A DNA stretch of 64,000 bases from CAWCGU01 sp963795195 (GCA_963795195.1 CAWCGU010000006.1:2108001-2172000), one strand, 5' to 3'. Positions 49,954 to 58,773 are shown, counted from the first letter of the stretch. Translations and numbers: made by a program. The notes: generated by a model from the sequence alone, not told the origin.

Positions 49954-51134
49954 GAAGGTCCGTCGCGATGCCAGGGGCCACTTCGCCCGCCTGTCTTGCT
50001 GACGAGCTCGATTCGCTCGATGCTGACGCCGCGCTCAATTCCCTTGACCATGTCGTAGACGGTCAGCGCTGCAACGGCACACGCAGTCATCGCCTCCATC
50101 TCGACGCCGGTCCGCGCCGTCGTCCCGGCCTCGGCCTGAAGCGTGACGGTGCCCGCCACCGGGTCCACCTCCGCCTCGACGTCGACGAAGTCGAGTTCGA
50201 GTGGATGCGCGAGCGGAACCAGTTCCCAGGTTCGCTTGGCCGCCTGGATTCCGGCCAGTCTGGCGGTCCCGACGACGTCGCCCTTCGGCGCGTCGCCGGC
50301 CGCAACCGCCGCTGCGGTCTGAGGCGACATCGTCACCCTGGCCTCGGCGCGTGCCCTTCGCTGGGTCTCCTGCTTGTCTCCGACGTCCACCATCCGGGCT
50401 CGCCCCGACGCGTCGAGGTGGGTCAGCTTGGCAACCTCGCCGTCCGCCGGCGGCAGCGTCCCCTCGACCCAGCGGCGTTTTGCGCCATCGCCGTCAGCCG
50501 CGTCCTCGACCTCCTGCTTCCAGATCGGTGCTTCAGCCTTGATTCGGTCGATCGCCTCGCGGGCCCCGGCGAAGGCCTGCGCGCGGTGCGCTGCGGCGGC
50601 CGCGACGACCACGCTCGGCTCAGAGAGCGGCACACTGCCCAGCCGGTGCTCGGCGGCGATCGCCTCGAGGCCGTGGCTGCCCGCGCACCCCTCGAGAATC
50701 ATCGCGATCCGCTCTTCGGCCATCTCCCGGTAGGCCTCGTAGTCCAGCGATGCCACGTCCCTCGTCGTGCCCTGGAAGGTCACGATCGCGCCGGCGCCGG
50801 GGCGGATCACCGACTCGGTCAGGGCGGCGGGGTCGAGGGCGGCGTCGCTGAGTCTCGCGCAGACGACAGGGCGATCGACCGAGGCGTCCCCACCGCTCAC
50901 CGGTGGGATCAGCGCCACTTCGTCGCCGGCCTGGAGCGTCGTCGACTCGGCGACGTACTCGCGGTTGACGGCCGCGCGCACCCCGATCCTGCCGATCACC
51001 TCCCCGAGTCCAGGCTCGTCCCGCAGGGCGACAAGCAGGTCGGCGACCGTCGATCCCTCCGCAAGCTCCAGCTCGAGCCGCTCTCGCCCTGCGCGCTGGC
51101 GCAGAATCGCGAACAGCCGTACCTCGACAGTCAT
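49950..51134 (-). CDS. MoaD-MoaE-MoaC triple fusion (molybdopterin synthase small and large subunits plus cPMP synthase)
   Basis: 394 aa from ATG 51134. Residues 1-82 are MoaD (VRLFAILRQRAGRERLELEL to LIPPVSGG), ending in the Gly-Gly that is normally the free C-terminus. Residues about 83-215 are MoaE (GAIVTFQGTTRDV, YEAYREMAEERI, AAHRAQAFAGAREAIDRIKAEAPIWKQE, with Lys 199 and 206). Residues about 235-390 are MoaC (ARMVDVGDKQETQRRARAEARV, VGTARLAGIQAAKRTWELVPLAHPL, GVEMEAMTACAVAALTVYDMVKG, SKTGGRSG). Fused MoaD must be cut after Gly82 to form its thiocarboxylate, as described for mycobacterial MoaX. It sits between moeA and moaB on the minus strand. Confidence 0.93.
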   Translation of the reverse strand: MTVEVRLFAILRQRAGRERLELELAEGSTVADLLVALRDEPGLGEVIGRIGVRAAVNREYVAESTTLQAGDEVALIPPVSGGDASVDRPVVCARLSDAALDPAALTESVIRPGAGAIVTFQGTTRDVASLDYEAYREMAEERIAMILEGCAGSHGLEAIAAEHRLGSVPLSEPSVVVAAAAAHRAQAFAGAREAIDRIKAEAPIWKQEVEDAADGDGAKRRWVEGTLPPADGEVAKLTHLDASGRARMVDVGDKQETQRRARAEARVTMSPQTAAAVAAGDAPKGDVVGTARLAGIQAAKRTWELVPLAHPLELDFVDVEAEVDPVAGTVTLQAEAGTTARTGVEMEAMTACAVAALTVYDMVKGIERGVSIERIELVSKTGGRSGPWHRDGPS

Positions 51135-51162
51135 CGCCCCGGATGCTACGCCGGGCTGCATC

Positions 51163-52428
51163 TCAACCCGGCCAGCCGCCGGCCGTCGGCAACAGTTCGA
51201 CCTCGACGCGTTCACCGGCGGCGGCGGGGCCGGCATCGGTCGGGAAGTAGGCCAGCGCGTCGGCGCCGAGCATCGAGGTCAGCACGTGCGATCCCTGCGA
51301 GCCCGTCGGAGTCGCCTCGAAACCGGCTTCGCCAAGCGCCAACCGGCAGCGAACGAGGTGGGCGCGACCCGGCTTCTTTTCGGTGTAGGGAGCCGTGAGC
51401 ACCGCCGTTGTCCGCGAGGTGGCCGCGGTGATTCCGAGCAGTGCCTGCAGCGCCGGCCGCACGAAGAGCAGGAACGTGACCACCACCGAGACCGGGTTGC
51501 CGGGGAGGCCGAAGACGAGTGTTTTCGCGCCGCCCCCCGCGCGTTCCCTGACGCCGAACCACGTCGGCTTGCCTGGGCGCAGCGCCACTCCCCAGAACAC
51601 CTCTTCGGCACCGAGCTCGGCGAGCGCGGGCCGAACGTGGTCGTGGGGGCCGACCGAAACCCCGCCGCAGACGATCGCGATGTCGGCCTCCAGCGCGTGC
51701 CCGAGTGCCTCGACGGTCGCCCCGTGGTCGTCCCGTGCGCGCTCGGAGGCGATTACGTCCGCTCCTTCAAGACGGGCAAGGGCAGGCACCGTGAAGGCAT
51801 TCGAATTACGGACGCCGCCCGGTCGCATCGGCTCATCCGGCGTCAGCAGCTCGTCGCCCGTGCTCAGCACGGAGACCCGGGGCCGCCGCGTGCAGGCGGC
51901 GCTCGAGCGTCCCACGGAGACCAGCACCCCGAGCTCGGCCGGGCCGAGGATGAGGCCCGGCTCGAGCACTGTTGCGCCGCGACGGATGTCTTCGCCGGCG
52001 CGACGGATGTTTCGCCCCGGTTCGACCTCGACTCCGACCGCGACCACGTCGCCTTCTTCGCCGCCGCCGCGCGTGTCCTCGACACGGACCACCGAATCGG
52101 CCCCGTCGGGCACGACGGCACCGGTGGAGATTACGAAGGCCTCACCGTGGCCCACCTCCTTTCCGGCCGGAGTCCCGGCTCGGGATTCACCCCCGATCAC
52201 CAGGTTCGCGGGCGCCTCGCCTGACGCTCCCCGGGTGTCCTCGGACCGGACCGCGAATCCGTCCATCGCCGAGTTGTCGAAGCCAGGCACGTCCTCCGGG
52301 CTGGCGACCGCTTCGGCGAGCACCCGGCCCAGGGCCTCGCCGGTCGGCACGCTCTCTGCATCGAGGCCCCGGGTGTGTTCGAGCACCCGGCGGCGGGCCT
52401 CCTCGATCTCGATCAGTTCGCCCGGCAC
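51163..52428 (-). CDS. moeA: Molybdopterin molybdenumtransferase MoeA
   Basis: 421 aa from GTG 52428, near the usual length of about 411. MoeA inserts molybdate into adenylated molybdopterin. The family motifs are LAEAVASPEDVPGFDNSAMDGFAVRSED, VVPDGADSVVRVEDT, VSVLSTGDEL, IVCGGVSVGPHDHV, GVALRPGKPTWFG, and FGLPGNPVSVVVTF. An open frame extends upstream to 52689 but lies over the divergent mobA and reads as Arg/Pro-rich nonsense. The gap to the moaDEC gene is 28 nt, so the order moeA-moaDEC-moaB is one probable operon. Confidence 0.93.
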   Translation of the reverse strand: MPGELIEIEEARRRVLEHTRGLDAESVPTGEALGRVLAEAVASPEDVPGFDNSAMDGFAVRSEDTRGASGEAPANLVIGGESRAGTPAGKEVGHGEAFVISTGAVVPDGADSVVRVEDTRGGGEEGDVVAVGVEVEPGRNIRRAGEDIRRGATVLEPGLILGPAELGVLVSVGRSSAACTRRPRVSVLSTGDELLTPDEPMRPGGVRNSNAFTVPALARLEGADVIASERARDDHGATVEALGHALEADIAIVCGGVSVGPHDHVRPALAELGAEEVFWGVALRPGKPTWFGVRERAGGGAKTLVFGLPGNPVSVVVTFLLFVRPALQALLGITAATSRTTAVLTAPYTEKKPGRAHLVRCRLALGEAGFEATPTGSQGSHVLTSMLGADALAYFPTDAGPAAAGERVEVELLPTAGGWPG

Positions 52429-52463
52429 ACCGTCACCGTAGACAACCCGGGAGAATTCGGCCC

Positions 52464-53084
52464 ATGCCACCGATCGGACCGCTGTGCGCCGTCCTCGCCG
52501 GCGGACTGGGCAGCCGCATGGGCCAGCCGAAGCCGCTGGTTGAACTGGCGGGCCGCCGGTTGATCGACTACCCGATCGAATCCGCCCGTCGCGCGGGCTT
52601 GGAGACGGTCGTCGTCGCAAAGGGAGGGTCTGCGCTGCCGCCGCTCGAGGTTGTCGTCGTCGAGGAGCCCCGCGAGCCCCGCCACCCACTCTGCGGCATC
52701 GTCGCCGCGCTGCAACACGGGCGCGGCCGCGACATCGTCGTCGTGGGTTGCGACATGCCGTTCGTAACTGCAGAGGTCCTTGCTGCGCTCGCGGCGCTCG
52801 AGGACCATCTGGCGGTCCCGAGCGTGGGCGGCCGGCTGGAGCCGCTGCTGGCGCGATACGGATCCGAGCTCCTTGATCCGCTGGTCCAGTCGCTTGGCGC
52901 CATGCGGCCCCTTTACGAAACCATCTCCGTGCTTGCTCCCACGGTGCTCGGCGACGAGTGGCTTTCCGGATTCGGAGATTCGGATCGGCTGGCCTTCAAC
53001 ATCAACGACGCCGCTGATCTCTCCCGTGCCGAAACGCTCCTCTCAGAAGGGCCCGAGCCGTCGGACGAGACGGAATTCGGCTAA
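52464..53084 (+). CDS. mobA: Molybdenum cofactor guanylyltransferase (MobA-type)
   Basis: 206 aa from ATG 52464. The nucleotidyltransferase signature LAGGLGSRMGQPKPLVELAGRRLIDY is at the N-terminus; VVVGCDMPFVTAEV supplies the metal-binding Asp. MobA attaches GMP to form the bis-MGD cofactor used by DMSO-reductase-family enzymes, two of which are encoded downstream in this island. The C-terminal part ends FNINDAADLSRAETLL, typical of MobA. It is divergent from moeA with only 35 nt between starts, and convergent with the FdhF-type gene. Confidence 0.92.
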   Translation: MPPIGPLCAVLAGGLGSRMGQPKPLVELAGRRLIDYPIESARRAGLETVVVAKGGSALPPLEVVVVEEPREPRHPLCGIVAALQHGRGRDIVVVGCDMPFVTAEVLAALAALEDHLAVPSVGGRLEPLLARYGSELLDPLVQSLGAMRPLYETISVLAPTVLGDEWLSGFGDSDRLAFNINDAADLSRAETLLSEGPEPSDETEFG

Positions 53085-53106
53085 CTCTTGCCTGCGCCGC
53101 GCTGCC

Positions 53107-55335
53107 TCAAAGGCGCTCGATGTTGACACGCGCGTTGTAGTCGGGAATGCCGGCCTCAACGGACCGCCGCCCGTCGGCGATCAGGACGTTGCCCTCGGGC
53201 CAGTGGACTTGGACGTTGCCAGGAGCAATGGGGGCGAGGTGGGCACGCCCCAAGAATTCTCCCGTCGCTGAGCGCACCCTGACGGCGTCGTTCTGGGCGA
53301 TTCCCAGCCGCGCGGCGTCCGACGAGCTGATCAAGACAGCTTCGCGCATCGCGCCCGTCAGCGCGTCCTTCGAGGCTTGAACCATGCTGTTGAACTGCTT
53401 GCCGCGGCGCGTGGAGAGTTCGAAACCGTCGCCGGAGCTGCGTGGGCTCGGCAGCTCGACCACGCTGAAACGGCCACGGCCGTCCGCCGTCGGAAACTCG
53501 CCGCCGGCGCAGAGGTGGGGACCGCCGTACTGCAAGGACTCGCCGCCCTCCCGCAGTTCCTCGATGCCGCGATAGAGCGGCACGACCCGGGAGATCTCAG
53601 CACGGATCTCGGGGGTGCCCTCGAAGCGAACCCGCTCGGCAAGCTGCGGGCGCGCCCGGGCTGCTAGCTCGGCGAGGACGCTCCATTCGGGGCGGGCCTC
53701 GTCGATGCGCGGCCCGCGGATCTCGGGGCTGAGCACGACCCGCCGCTCGGTCGTCGTTTCCGTGACACCGCCGGGAACCTCGTAGCGGGTCGTCGCCGGC
53801 AACAACAGCACCGCCTCGCCCGGCTCGACGAGCATCTGGCTGGAGAGGACGATGTCCATGTGGACACGCAACGGCGTGCGTTCCAGAGACGCGGCGACGC
53901 GCTCGGGTTCCGGCAGCACTTCGAGAAAGTTGCCGCCGACCGAGACGAGGACGTCGAGCTCACCCTCGCCGGCCGCGTCGAGCATCTCGGGCGCGGTCAG
54001 TCCGGGCTCCGTCGGCACCTCGAAGCCCCAGGAACGGCCGAGGGCGGCCGCGTTGCCCTCCGTGATCGCAAGCCCACCCGGCAGCGCCGTCGTGTAGCAG
54101 CCCATCTCGGCTCCGCCCTGGACCCCGGAGTGCCCGCGGATCGGCATCAGGCCGCAGCCCTCGCGGCCGATGAAGCCGCGGGCGAGTGCGAGGTTGACGA
54201 TCGCCCGTACGTTGTCCTCGCCGCGAACATGCTGCGTGACACCCATGCTCCAGACGAGGACTGCGCGCTCGGCCTCGGCCAGCATCCGCGCGAACTCGCG
54301 CATCTCTGATCGCGGCAGGCCGCTGAGCGCCTCAAGTGCCTCGAAGCCGACACCCTCCAGCTGGATCCGCAGTTCCTCGAAGCCGCTCGTGTGGTTTGCG
54401 ATGAACGCCTCGTCGAGCCTGCCCGCGTCCAGCAGCACCTTCAGCGTTCCGGTCAGGAAGGCGGCGTCGCCGCCGGTGTTGAGCTGGAAGAGGCGGTCGC
54501 AGATCTTCGTTCCGAAGAGCGCGCTCTCCAGCTTCGAGGGGACCCAGTAGCGCTCCATGCCGGGTTCGCGGTAGGGGTTGACGACGACGACCTTGGTACC
54601 GGCCTTCTTGGCGTAGTGCAGATACTTGGTCGTCACCGGCTGGTTGTTGGCGACGTTCGAGCCGATGAAGACGATCAGGTCGGTGCCGATCCAGTCGCTG
54701 TAGGAGCAGGTCGTGGCGCTGACACCGACGGTCTCCTTGAGCGCGACCGTGCTGGGGGAGTGGCAGACGCGCGCGGCATTGTCGATCGAGTTGGTGCCGA
54801 GCGCCCGCGCCGCTTTCTGGGCGGCGTAGTAGTTCTCGTTCGACATCCCCCGGCTGGTCAGGTAGAAGCCGATCCGGCGCGGGCCGGCCTCGCGGATTCG
54901 CTCAGCCGCGAGTTCGAGAGCGGCATCCCAGGTGATCCGCTGAAAGCCCGGCTCCCCGCGGCGGCGCAGCATCGGGTAGGGGATGCGGCCGTGGGCGCGC
55001 AGCTGGGCTCCGCTTTCCCCGCGAAGCGCCTCGACCTCACGGAGCAGATCGCCGTTGAGCGGCCCCATCGTGTTCAGCCGCAACAGGCGTAGGCGCACGT
55101 TGCAGAGGTGGATGCCGGGGATCGTCCAGTCCTCGAGGCCCTTGGTGCCGAGGGCGCAGCCGTCGCAGACGCCCTCGTTGAGGATGCGCCAGGCATAGCC
55201 GGGGCGGTCGCTTGACTCCGCGGCCGCGCGAACCACCTCCAGGTAGTTGTTGGGGCGCTGCCGGCCGATCCCGAACGGCACCTTGCTGGCCCAGTTCGAG
55301 GGCGTCCAGCGTCGGGTCGGCTTGCGCAGTGCCAT
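53107..55335 (-). CDS. FdhF/YdeP-family molybdopterin oxidoreductase (formate dehydrogenase-like, Cys type)
   Basis: 742 aa from ATG 55335; an ATG at 55359 would overlap the divergent fdhD start. An N-terminal Cys cluster GVCDGCALGTKGLEDWTIPGIHLCNVRL likely binds an Fe-S cluster. The Mo ligand is probably the Cys in AARVCHSPSTVALKETVG, in place of selenocysteine. Molybdopterin-binding segments include IGSNVANNQPVTTKYLHYAKKAGTKVVVVNPY, ATTRYEVPGG and the C-terminal domain ending NVQVHWPEGNVLI. The YdeP group lacks full biochemical description; formate oxidation is inferred from homology and from the adjacent fdhD. No NAD-linked subunits are present. Confidence 0.88.
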   Translation of the reverse strand: MALRKPTRRWTPSNWASKVPFGIGRQRPNNYLEVVRAAAESSDRPGYAWRILNEGVCDGCALGTKGLEDWTIPGIHLCNVRLRLLRLNTMGPLNGDLLREVEALRGESGAQLRAHGRIPYPMLRRRGEPGFQRITWDAALELAAERIREAGPRRIGFYLTSRGMSNENYYAAQKAARALGTNSIDNAARVCHSPSTVALKETVGVSATTCSYSDWIGTDLIVFIGSNVANNQPVTTKYLHYAKKAGTKVVVVNPYREPGMERYWVPSKLESALFGTKICDRLFQLNTGGDAAFLTGTLKVLLDAGRLDEAFIANHTSGFEELRIQLEGVGFEALEALSGLPRSEMREFARMLAEAERAVLVWSMGVTQHVRGEDNVRAIVNLALARGFIGREGCGLMPIRGHSGVQGGAEMGCYTTALPGGLAITEGNAAALGRSWGFEVPTEPGLTAPEMLDAAGEGELDVLVSVGGNFLEVLPEPERVAASLERTPLRVHMDIVLSSQMLVEPGEAVLLLPATTRYEVPGGVTETTTERRVVLSPEIRGPRIDEARPEWSVLAELAARARPQLAERVRFEGTPEIRAEISRVVPLYRGIEELREGGESLQYGGPHLCAGGEFPTADGRGRFSVVELPSPRSSGDGFELSTRRGKQFNSMVQASKDALTGAMREAVLISSSDAARLGIAQNDAVRVRSATGEFLGRAHLAPIAPGNVQVHWPEGNVLIADGRRSVEAGIPDYNARVNIERL

Positions 55336-55357
55336 CAGATCCAGGCATGCTCCCATC

Positions 55358-56101
55358 ATGCGAGCGATCACGACGGTTGAGCACGACGGCGGCAGCGACC
55401 AGGTCGCCGTCGAGGAGCCGCTTGAGATCCGCATCGACGGCCGGGCCCTGCTGGTGACGATGCGGACGCCAGGAGACGACGAGGAGCTCGCACTCGGCTT
55501 TCTCTACGGCGAGGGCCTGATCAGGGAGGCGCGGGCCGCCGCCCCGACTGAGGACCTGGCCGCGAACATCGTGGACGTCAAAGGGCCACTGGAGCGGGAC
55601 CCCGGGGAACGGCGCTTCTATGCGACGTCTTCGTGCGGCGTCTGTGGAAAGGGTGCGCTCGAGGAGGTGGCGGTGCACGCCGCAGCAGCGGCCCCGGGGC
55701 CGGAGGTTGCGCGTGGGTTGCTAGCTGGGTTGCCCGAGCGCCTGGCGCAACCCGGGTTCGAGCGGACCGGAGGGTTGCATGCGACCGGGCTCTTCGACGC
55801 CGACGGCGCGCTGCTGGTTGCCCGGGAGGATGTCGGCCGCCACAACGCGATGGACAAGGTCGTCGGCAGGGCGTTGATGGAAGGACTGTTGCCACTGCAC
55901 AGCAAGCTTCTCTGTGTCAGCGGGCGGCTCTCCTTCGAGCTGGTGCAGAAGGCAGCGGTCGCCGGAGCACCTGTGCTGGTCGGGGTGGGGGCGCCGAGCT
56001 CGCTTGCGATCGAACTCGCGGCCGAGCAGGGGATGACCCTGTGCGGGTTCGCGCGAGGCGGATCAGTGAACGTCTATACGGGGGTCGAGCGCGTTCGCTA
56101 G
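55358..56101 (+). CDS. fdhD: Formate dehydrogenase accessory sulfurtransferase FdhD
   Basis: 247 aa from ATG 55358. FdhD transfers sulfur from a Cys desulfurase to the molybdenum cofactor of formate dehydrogenases. Key features: VEEPLEIRIDGRALLVTMRTPGDDEELALGFLYGEGLI, the catalytic CxxC in TSSCGVCGKGAL, EDVGRHNAMDKVVG, LLCVSGRLSFELVQKAAVAGAPVLVGVGAPSSLAIELA, and CGFARGGSVNVYTG at the end. It is divergent from the formate dehydrogenase-like gene by 22 nt, so they may share control. Confidence 0.95.
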   Translation: MRAITTVEHDGGSDQVAVEEPLEIRIDGRALLVTMRTPGDDEELALGFLYGEGLIREARAAAPTEDLAANIVDVKGPLERDPGERRFYATSSCGVCGKGALEEVAVHAAAAAPGPEVARGLLAGLPERLAQPGFERTGGLHATGLFDADGALLVAREDVGRHNAMDKVVGRALMEGLLPLHSKLLCVSGRLSFELVQKAAVAGAPVLVGVGAPSSLAIELAAEQGMTLCGFARGGSVNVYTGVERVR

Positions 56102-56120
56102 CCCGATTTCGCGTTCTACC

Positions 56121-56153
56121 GCAGTTTGGTTTCAGCGTCTGGAACCAGACTGC
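56121..56153. terminator. Hairpin between convergent fdhD and molybdopterin oxidoreductase genes
   Basis: GCAGTTTGGTT (56121-56131) and AACCAGACTGC (56143-56153) form an 11-bp stem with one G-T wobble and an 11-nt loop. It is the only structure in the 70-nt convergent gap, so probably bidirectional. Confidence 0.6.
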
Positions 56154-56171
56154 AGATGAACGTCTTGGGGC

Positions 56172-58397
56172 CTAGCCGGCGGCCAGGACCCCCTCCCTTG
56201 CTGCCTGTTGTTCGTCCCTGTCCTGCCCAACGGGCTCCAGCTTCACCGGGATCCCGTTCAGGAATGCCATCCCCGCGAGCACCTCGAGGTCCTTCGGATC
56301 TGATGACGCCAGCAGGTTGACGTTGGCGCCGCCGGCCTTGTTGGCGAGCTGCCAGCCGCCCTTGTGGCCCCAGCCGTGAGGGACCGCGATCGTCCCGCGG
56401 ATGACCTCGTCGGTCAGGCGAGCGGTGATCTCGATCGAGCCGTGGGCGGAGGAGACGCGGACGGTGTCGCCGTCGTCGATCCCAGTATCTGCTGCGTCCT
56501 CCGGGTGGATTCGCGCAGCGTGCTCGCGCTCACCTCGCATCAGCGGCTCGGCGTTGTGCATCCATGAGTTGTGCGAACGCAGTTCGCGCAGGCCGATCAG
56601 CTTCAGCGGGAAGTCGGGGTCGTGGCCATTGGCCGCCGCCATACGGGCGACTTCCTCGACGATCTGCGGGGGGGCGAGCTGTACGCGTTTGTCCTTGTGG
56701 CGCAGTTGTGCCTTCATCACCCCGGCTTCGAGGTTCTCGGCGAGCACGATCCCGTGGGGGTTGTCACGCAGCTTCTTCATGTTCAGGCCGCCGCGGCGCA
56801 GGCCGAACAGGTCGCCCTTGGGGCCGGTGCGCAGCAGCCCGTCGACCAGACGCCTCGGGGTCATCCTGTAGCCGGCCTTGCCGAGCCAGCGCAGCGCCGG
56901 CAGTGAGTAGGGGGCGACGCCGATCCGCTTCGAGATCTCGTCGATGATCTCCCACTCCTGGCGAGCTTCGCCGGCGGGCTCGACGACCGCCTCCGTCATC
57001 TGGATGAACGGCGTCGTGAACAACCCGAGGAACGGAATCGGGAAGTCCTCGCGCTCCAGGAACGTCGTCGCCGGAAGCACGTAGTCGGCGTGCTTGGAGG
57101 TCTCGTTGACGTAGAAGTCGAGCGAGACCATCAGTTCGAGCTCCTCGAAGGAGTTCTCGAGCTCATCTCCGTTGGGCACCGAAAGGACGGGGTTGCCGGC
57201 AGACACGAACAAGGCCTTGATCTGGCCCTTTCCGGGCGTGGTGATCTCCTTTGCCATCACGCCGGCAGGCAGGTTGCCGAGCACGTCCGGGAAGTTGCCG
57301 ACCCTCGAGCGGATCTTTCCGTACGTCCCCGCTCCGACCATGTCGGCGATCTTGGAGAAGTCGATCGGCGGATTGCCGAACATCGCTCCGCCTGCGCGGT
57401 CGAGGTTGCCGGTGACCAGGTTGAGTGCATCGAGCAGGAACGAGACCAGCGTGCCGTTGCGGCCGAGGCAGGAGCCGGTGCGGCCGTAGACCGCGGCGTG
57501 GTCGGCGGCGGCCAGATCGCGGGCGATCGTGCGAATCTCGTCCGCCGGGATTCCGGTTCGCTGGGAGGCGTACTCGGGCGAGACGTCGGCCGCGAGCTTG
57601 CGCAGCGTCTGATCGCCGCGCGACTGATCGAGAATCGCACCCGTGTTCTCGAGCTTCTCCTCGAAGATCACATTCAGCATCGCCAGCAGCAGCCAGGCAT
57701 CCGTGTCGGGGTTGATGGCGACGTGCTCGAACTGCCGTGCCGTCTCGGTGCGCCGCGGGTCGATCACGACCACGCGCCCGCCACGGTTGCTGATCCCAAG
57801 CAGCTGCTCGCGCACACGCGGTGCACTCATCACGCTGCCGTGGGAGACGAGCGGATTGGCGCCGAGCATGAACAGGTAGTCGACCCGGGCCAGGTCCGGG
57901 ATCGGGACGATGAACGGTGAGCCGTAGAGCATCGCGCTCGCGGCGAAGCGGTTGTTGACGTCCTGCGAGCCGGCGCTGTAGTAGTGCGGCGACTTGATCG
58001 CGTCGAGGAAGCCGATCACCCAGAGCGGGTGCGAGTAAGAGAAGGCCCCGGGGTTGCCCATGTACCAGCCGATGCTCTCGCCGCCGCTGCGGTCGCGGAT
58101 CGCGCCGAGTCGCGAACCGATGTCGTCCAGCGCCTCCTCCCAGGAGACCTGCTCGAAGCCGGGCGGGGTGCCGTTCTGGCGTGGCGCCCCGGCACGCTTT
58201 CGCAGCGGATAGAGGACTCGGTCGGGGTCGTTGTGGACCGACGTCATCGCGATCCCCTTGGGGCATGCGAATCCCGCGGAGAGGGGATGCTCGCCATCGG
58301 GCCGGAGCTTGGTCACCTTCCCGTCTTCGACCGTCGCGACCAATCCGCAGAGCGGCTCGCAGATCCGGCAGTAGGTGACCTTCTCGGTGGCGCTCAA
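56172..58397 (-). CDS. Molybdopterin-dependent oxidoreductase (DMSO-reductase family)
   Basis: 741 aa from TTG 58397; GGGAGGG 6 nt upstream supports this start. The N-terminal [4Fe-4S] ligands are YCRICEPLCGLVATV and later FACPKGIAM. Cofactor-binding regions include SAGSQDVNNRFAASAMLYGSP at the Mo-ligand position (no Cys; a Ser or non-protein ligand is implied), GANPLVSHGSVMSAPRVREQ, VVVIDPRRTETA and ADYVLPATTFLERED. The C-terminal domain includes HNSWMHNAEPLMRG and PHGWGHKGGWQLANKAGGANVN. No Tat signal is seen, so it is probably cytosolic. The substrate is unknown. It follows DUF6457 and the modABC genes on the same strand. Confidence 0.88.
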   Translation of the reverse strand: MSATEKVTYCRICEPLCGLVATVEDGKVTKLRPDGEHPLSAGFACPKGIAMTSVHNDPDRVLYPLRKRAGAPRQNGTPPGFEQVSWEEALDDIGSRLGAIRDRSGGESIGWYMGNPGAFSYSHPLWVIGFLDAIKSPHYYSAGSQDVNNRFAASAMLYGSPFIVPIPDLARVDYLFMLGANPLVSHGSVMSAPRVREQLLGISNRGGRVVVIDPRRTETARQFEHVAINPDTDAWLLLAMLNVIFEEKLENTGAILDQSRGDQTLRKLAADVSPEYASQRTGIPADEIRTIARDLAAADHAAVYGRTGSCLGRNGTLVSFLLDALNLVTGNLDRAGGAMFGNPPIDFSKIADMVGAGTYGKIRSRVGNFPDVLGNLPAGVMAKEITTPGKGQIKALFVSAGNPVLSVPNGDELENSFEELELMVSLDFYVNETSKHADYVLPATTFLEREDFPIPFLGLFTTPFIQMTEAVVEPAGEARQEWEIIDEISKRIGVAPYSLPALRWLGKAGYRMTPRRLVDGLLRTGPKGDLFGLRRGGLNMKKLRDNPHGIVLAENLEAGVMKAQLRHKDKRVQLAPPQIVEEVARMAAANGHDPDFPLKLIGLRELRSHNSWMHNAEPLMRGEREHAARIHPEDAADTGIDDGDTVRVSSAHGSIEITARLTDEVIRGTIAVPHGWGHKGGWQLANKAGGANVNLLASSDPKDLEVLAGMAFLNGIPVKLEPVGQDRDEQQAAREGVLAAG

Positions 58398-58419
58398 GTT
58401 CGCCCTCCCTAGGTAGACA

Positions 58420-58472
58420 GCCCCAACAACAGCATTGGGGCGATTGTAGACCCGCTTGGCCGTGCGGCCAAG
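58420..58472 (-). promoter_or_regulatory. Two hairpins in the leader of the molybdopterin oxidoreductase gene
   Basis: GCCCCAA/TTGGGGC (58420-58426 and 58435-58441, 8-nt loop) and CTTGGCC/GGCCAAG (58455-58461 and 58466-58472, 4-nt loop) lie between the DUF6457 stop and the oxidoreductase start. Neither is followed by a T-run on the minus strand. They may reduce read-through or stabilise mRNA ends. Confidence 0.45.
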
Positions 58473-58474
58473 AA

Positions 58475-58693
58475 CTAACTTTTCGCGGGCGCGATCCCGA
58501 CCGCGATCGTCCTCAGTTCTGCGACCGGGCGGCCGGTCGCGCCGGCCAGGTAGCAGGCGATTGGGGCGGCGATCCGCTCAGAAGAATGCGCCGCCGTGCC
58601 CGCCAACTCGAGGAGTTCGGCGAAGGTCTCCTCGGATGGGGGGTCAGTGTCCAGCTTTGCGGCAAAGGCGGCGATCCATTCGTCTGCTGTCAT
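58475..58693 (-). CDS. DUF6457-type small protein
   Basis: 72 aa from ATG 58693, with AGGAG 7 nt upstream. The whole protein is helical: TADEWIAAFAAKLDTDPPSEETFAELLELAGTAAHSSERIAAPIACYLAGATGRPVAEL. I recognise this as the DUF6457 family, which in actinobacteria occurs next to or fused with molybdenum-cofactor genes such as MobA; its role is unknown. Here it lies between modC and the molybdopterin oxidoreductase, which again ties it to molybdoenzyme maturation. Confidence 0.8.
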   Translation of the reverse strand: MTADEWIAAFAAKLDTDPPSEETFAELLELAGTAAHSSERIAAPIACYLAGATGRPVAELRTIAVGIAPAKS

Positions 58694-58728
58694 AGGTGCT
58701 CCTCTCGCTTGGTTGGCGGATCAAGAAT

Positions 58729-58763
58729 GCAGGATCGTGCCGCTGTAGCCGGCACGATCCTGC
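58729..58763 (-). terminator. Strong hairpin between modC and DUF6457
   Basis: GCAGGATCGTGCCG (58729-58742) and CGGCACGATCCTGC (58750-58763) form a perfect 14-bp stem with a 7-nt loop, 10 nt after the modC stop. It is the most stable hairpin noticed in the window and has no T-run. A terminator or processing site that lowers expression of the downstream genes is likely. Confidence 0.65.
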
Positions 58764-58773
58764 GTCTTGCATT

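Noticed and set aside
52428..52689. A longer N-terminus for MoeA
   Set aside because: The extra 87 residues lie over the start of the divergent mobA and have no similarity to MoeA.
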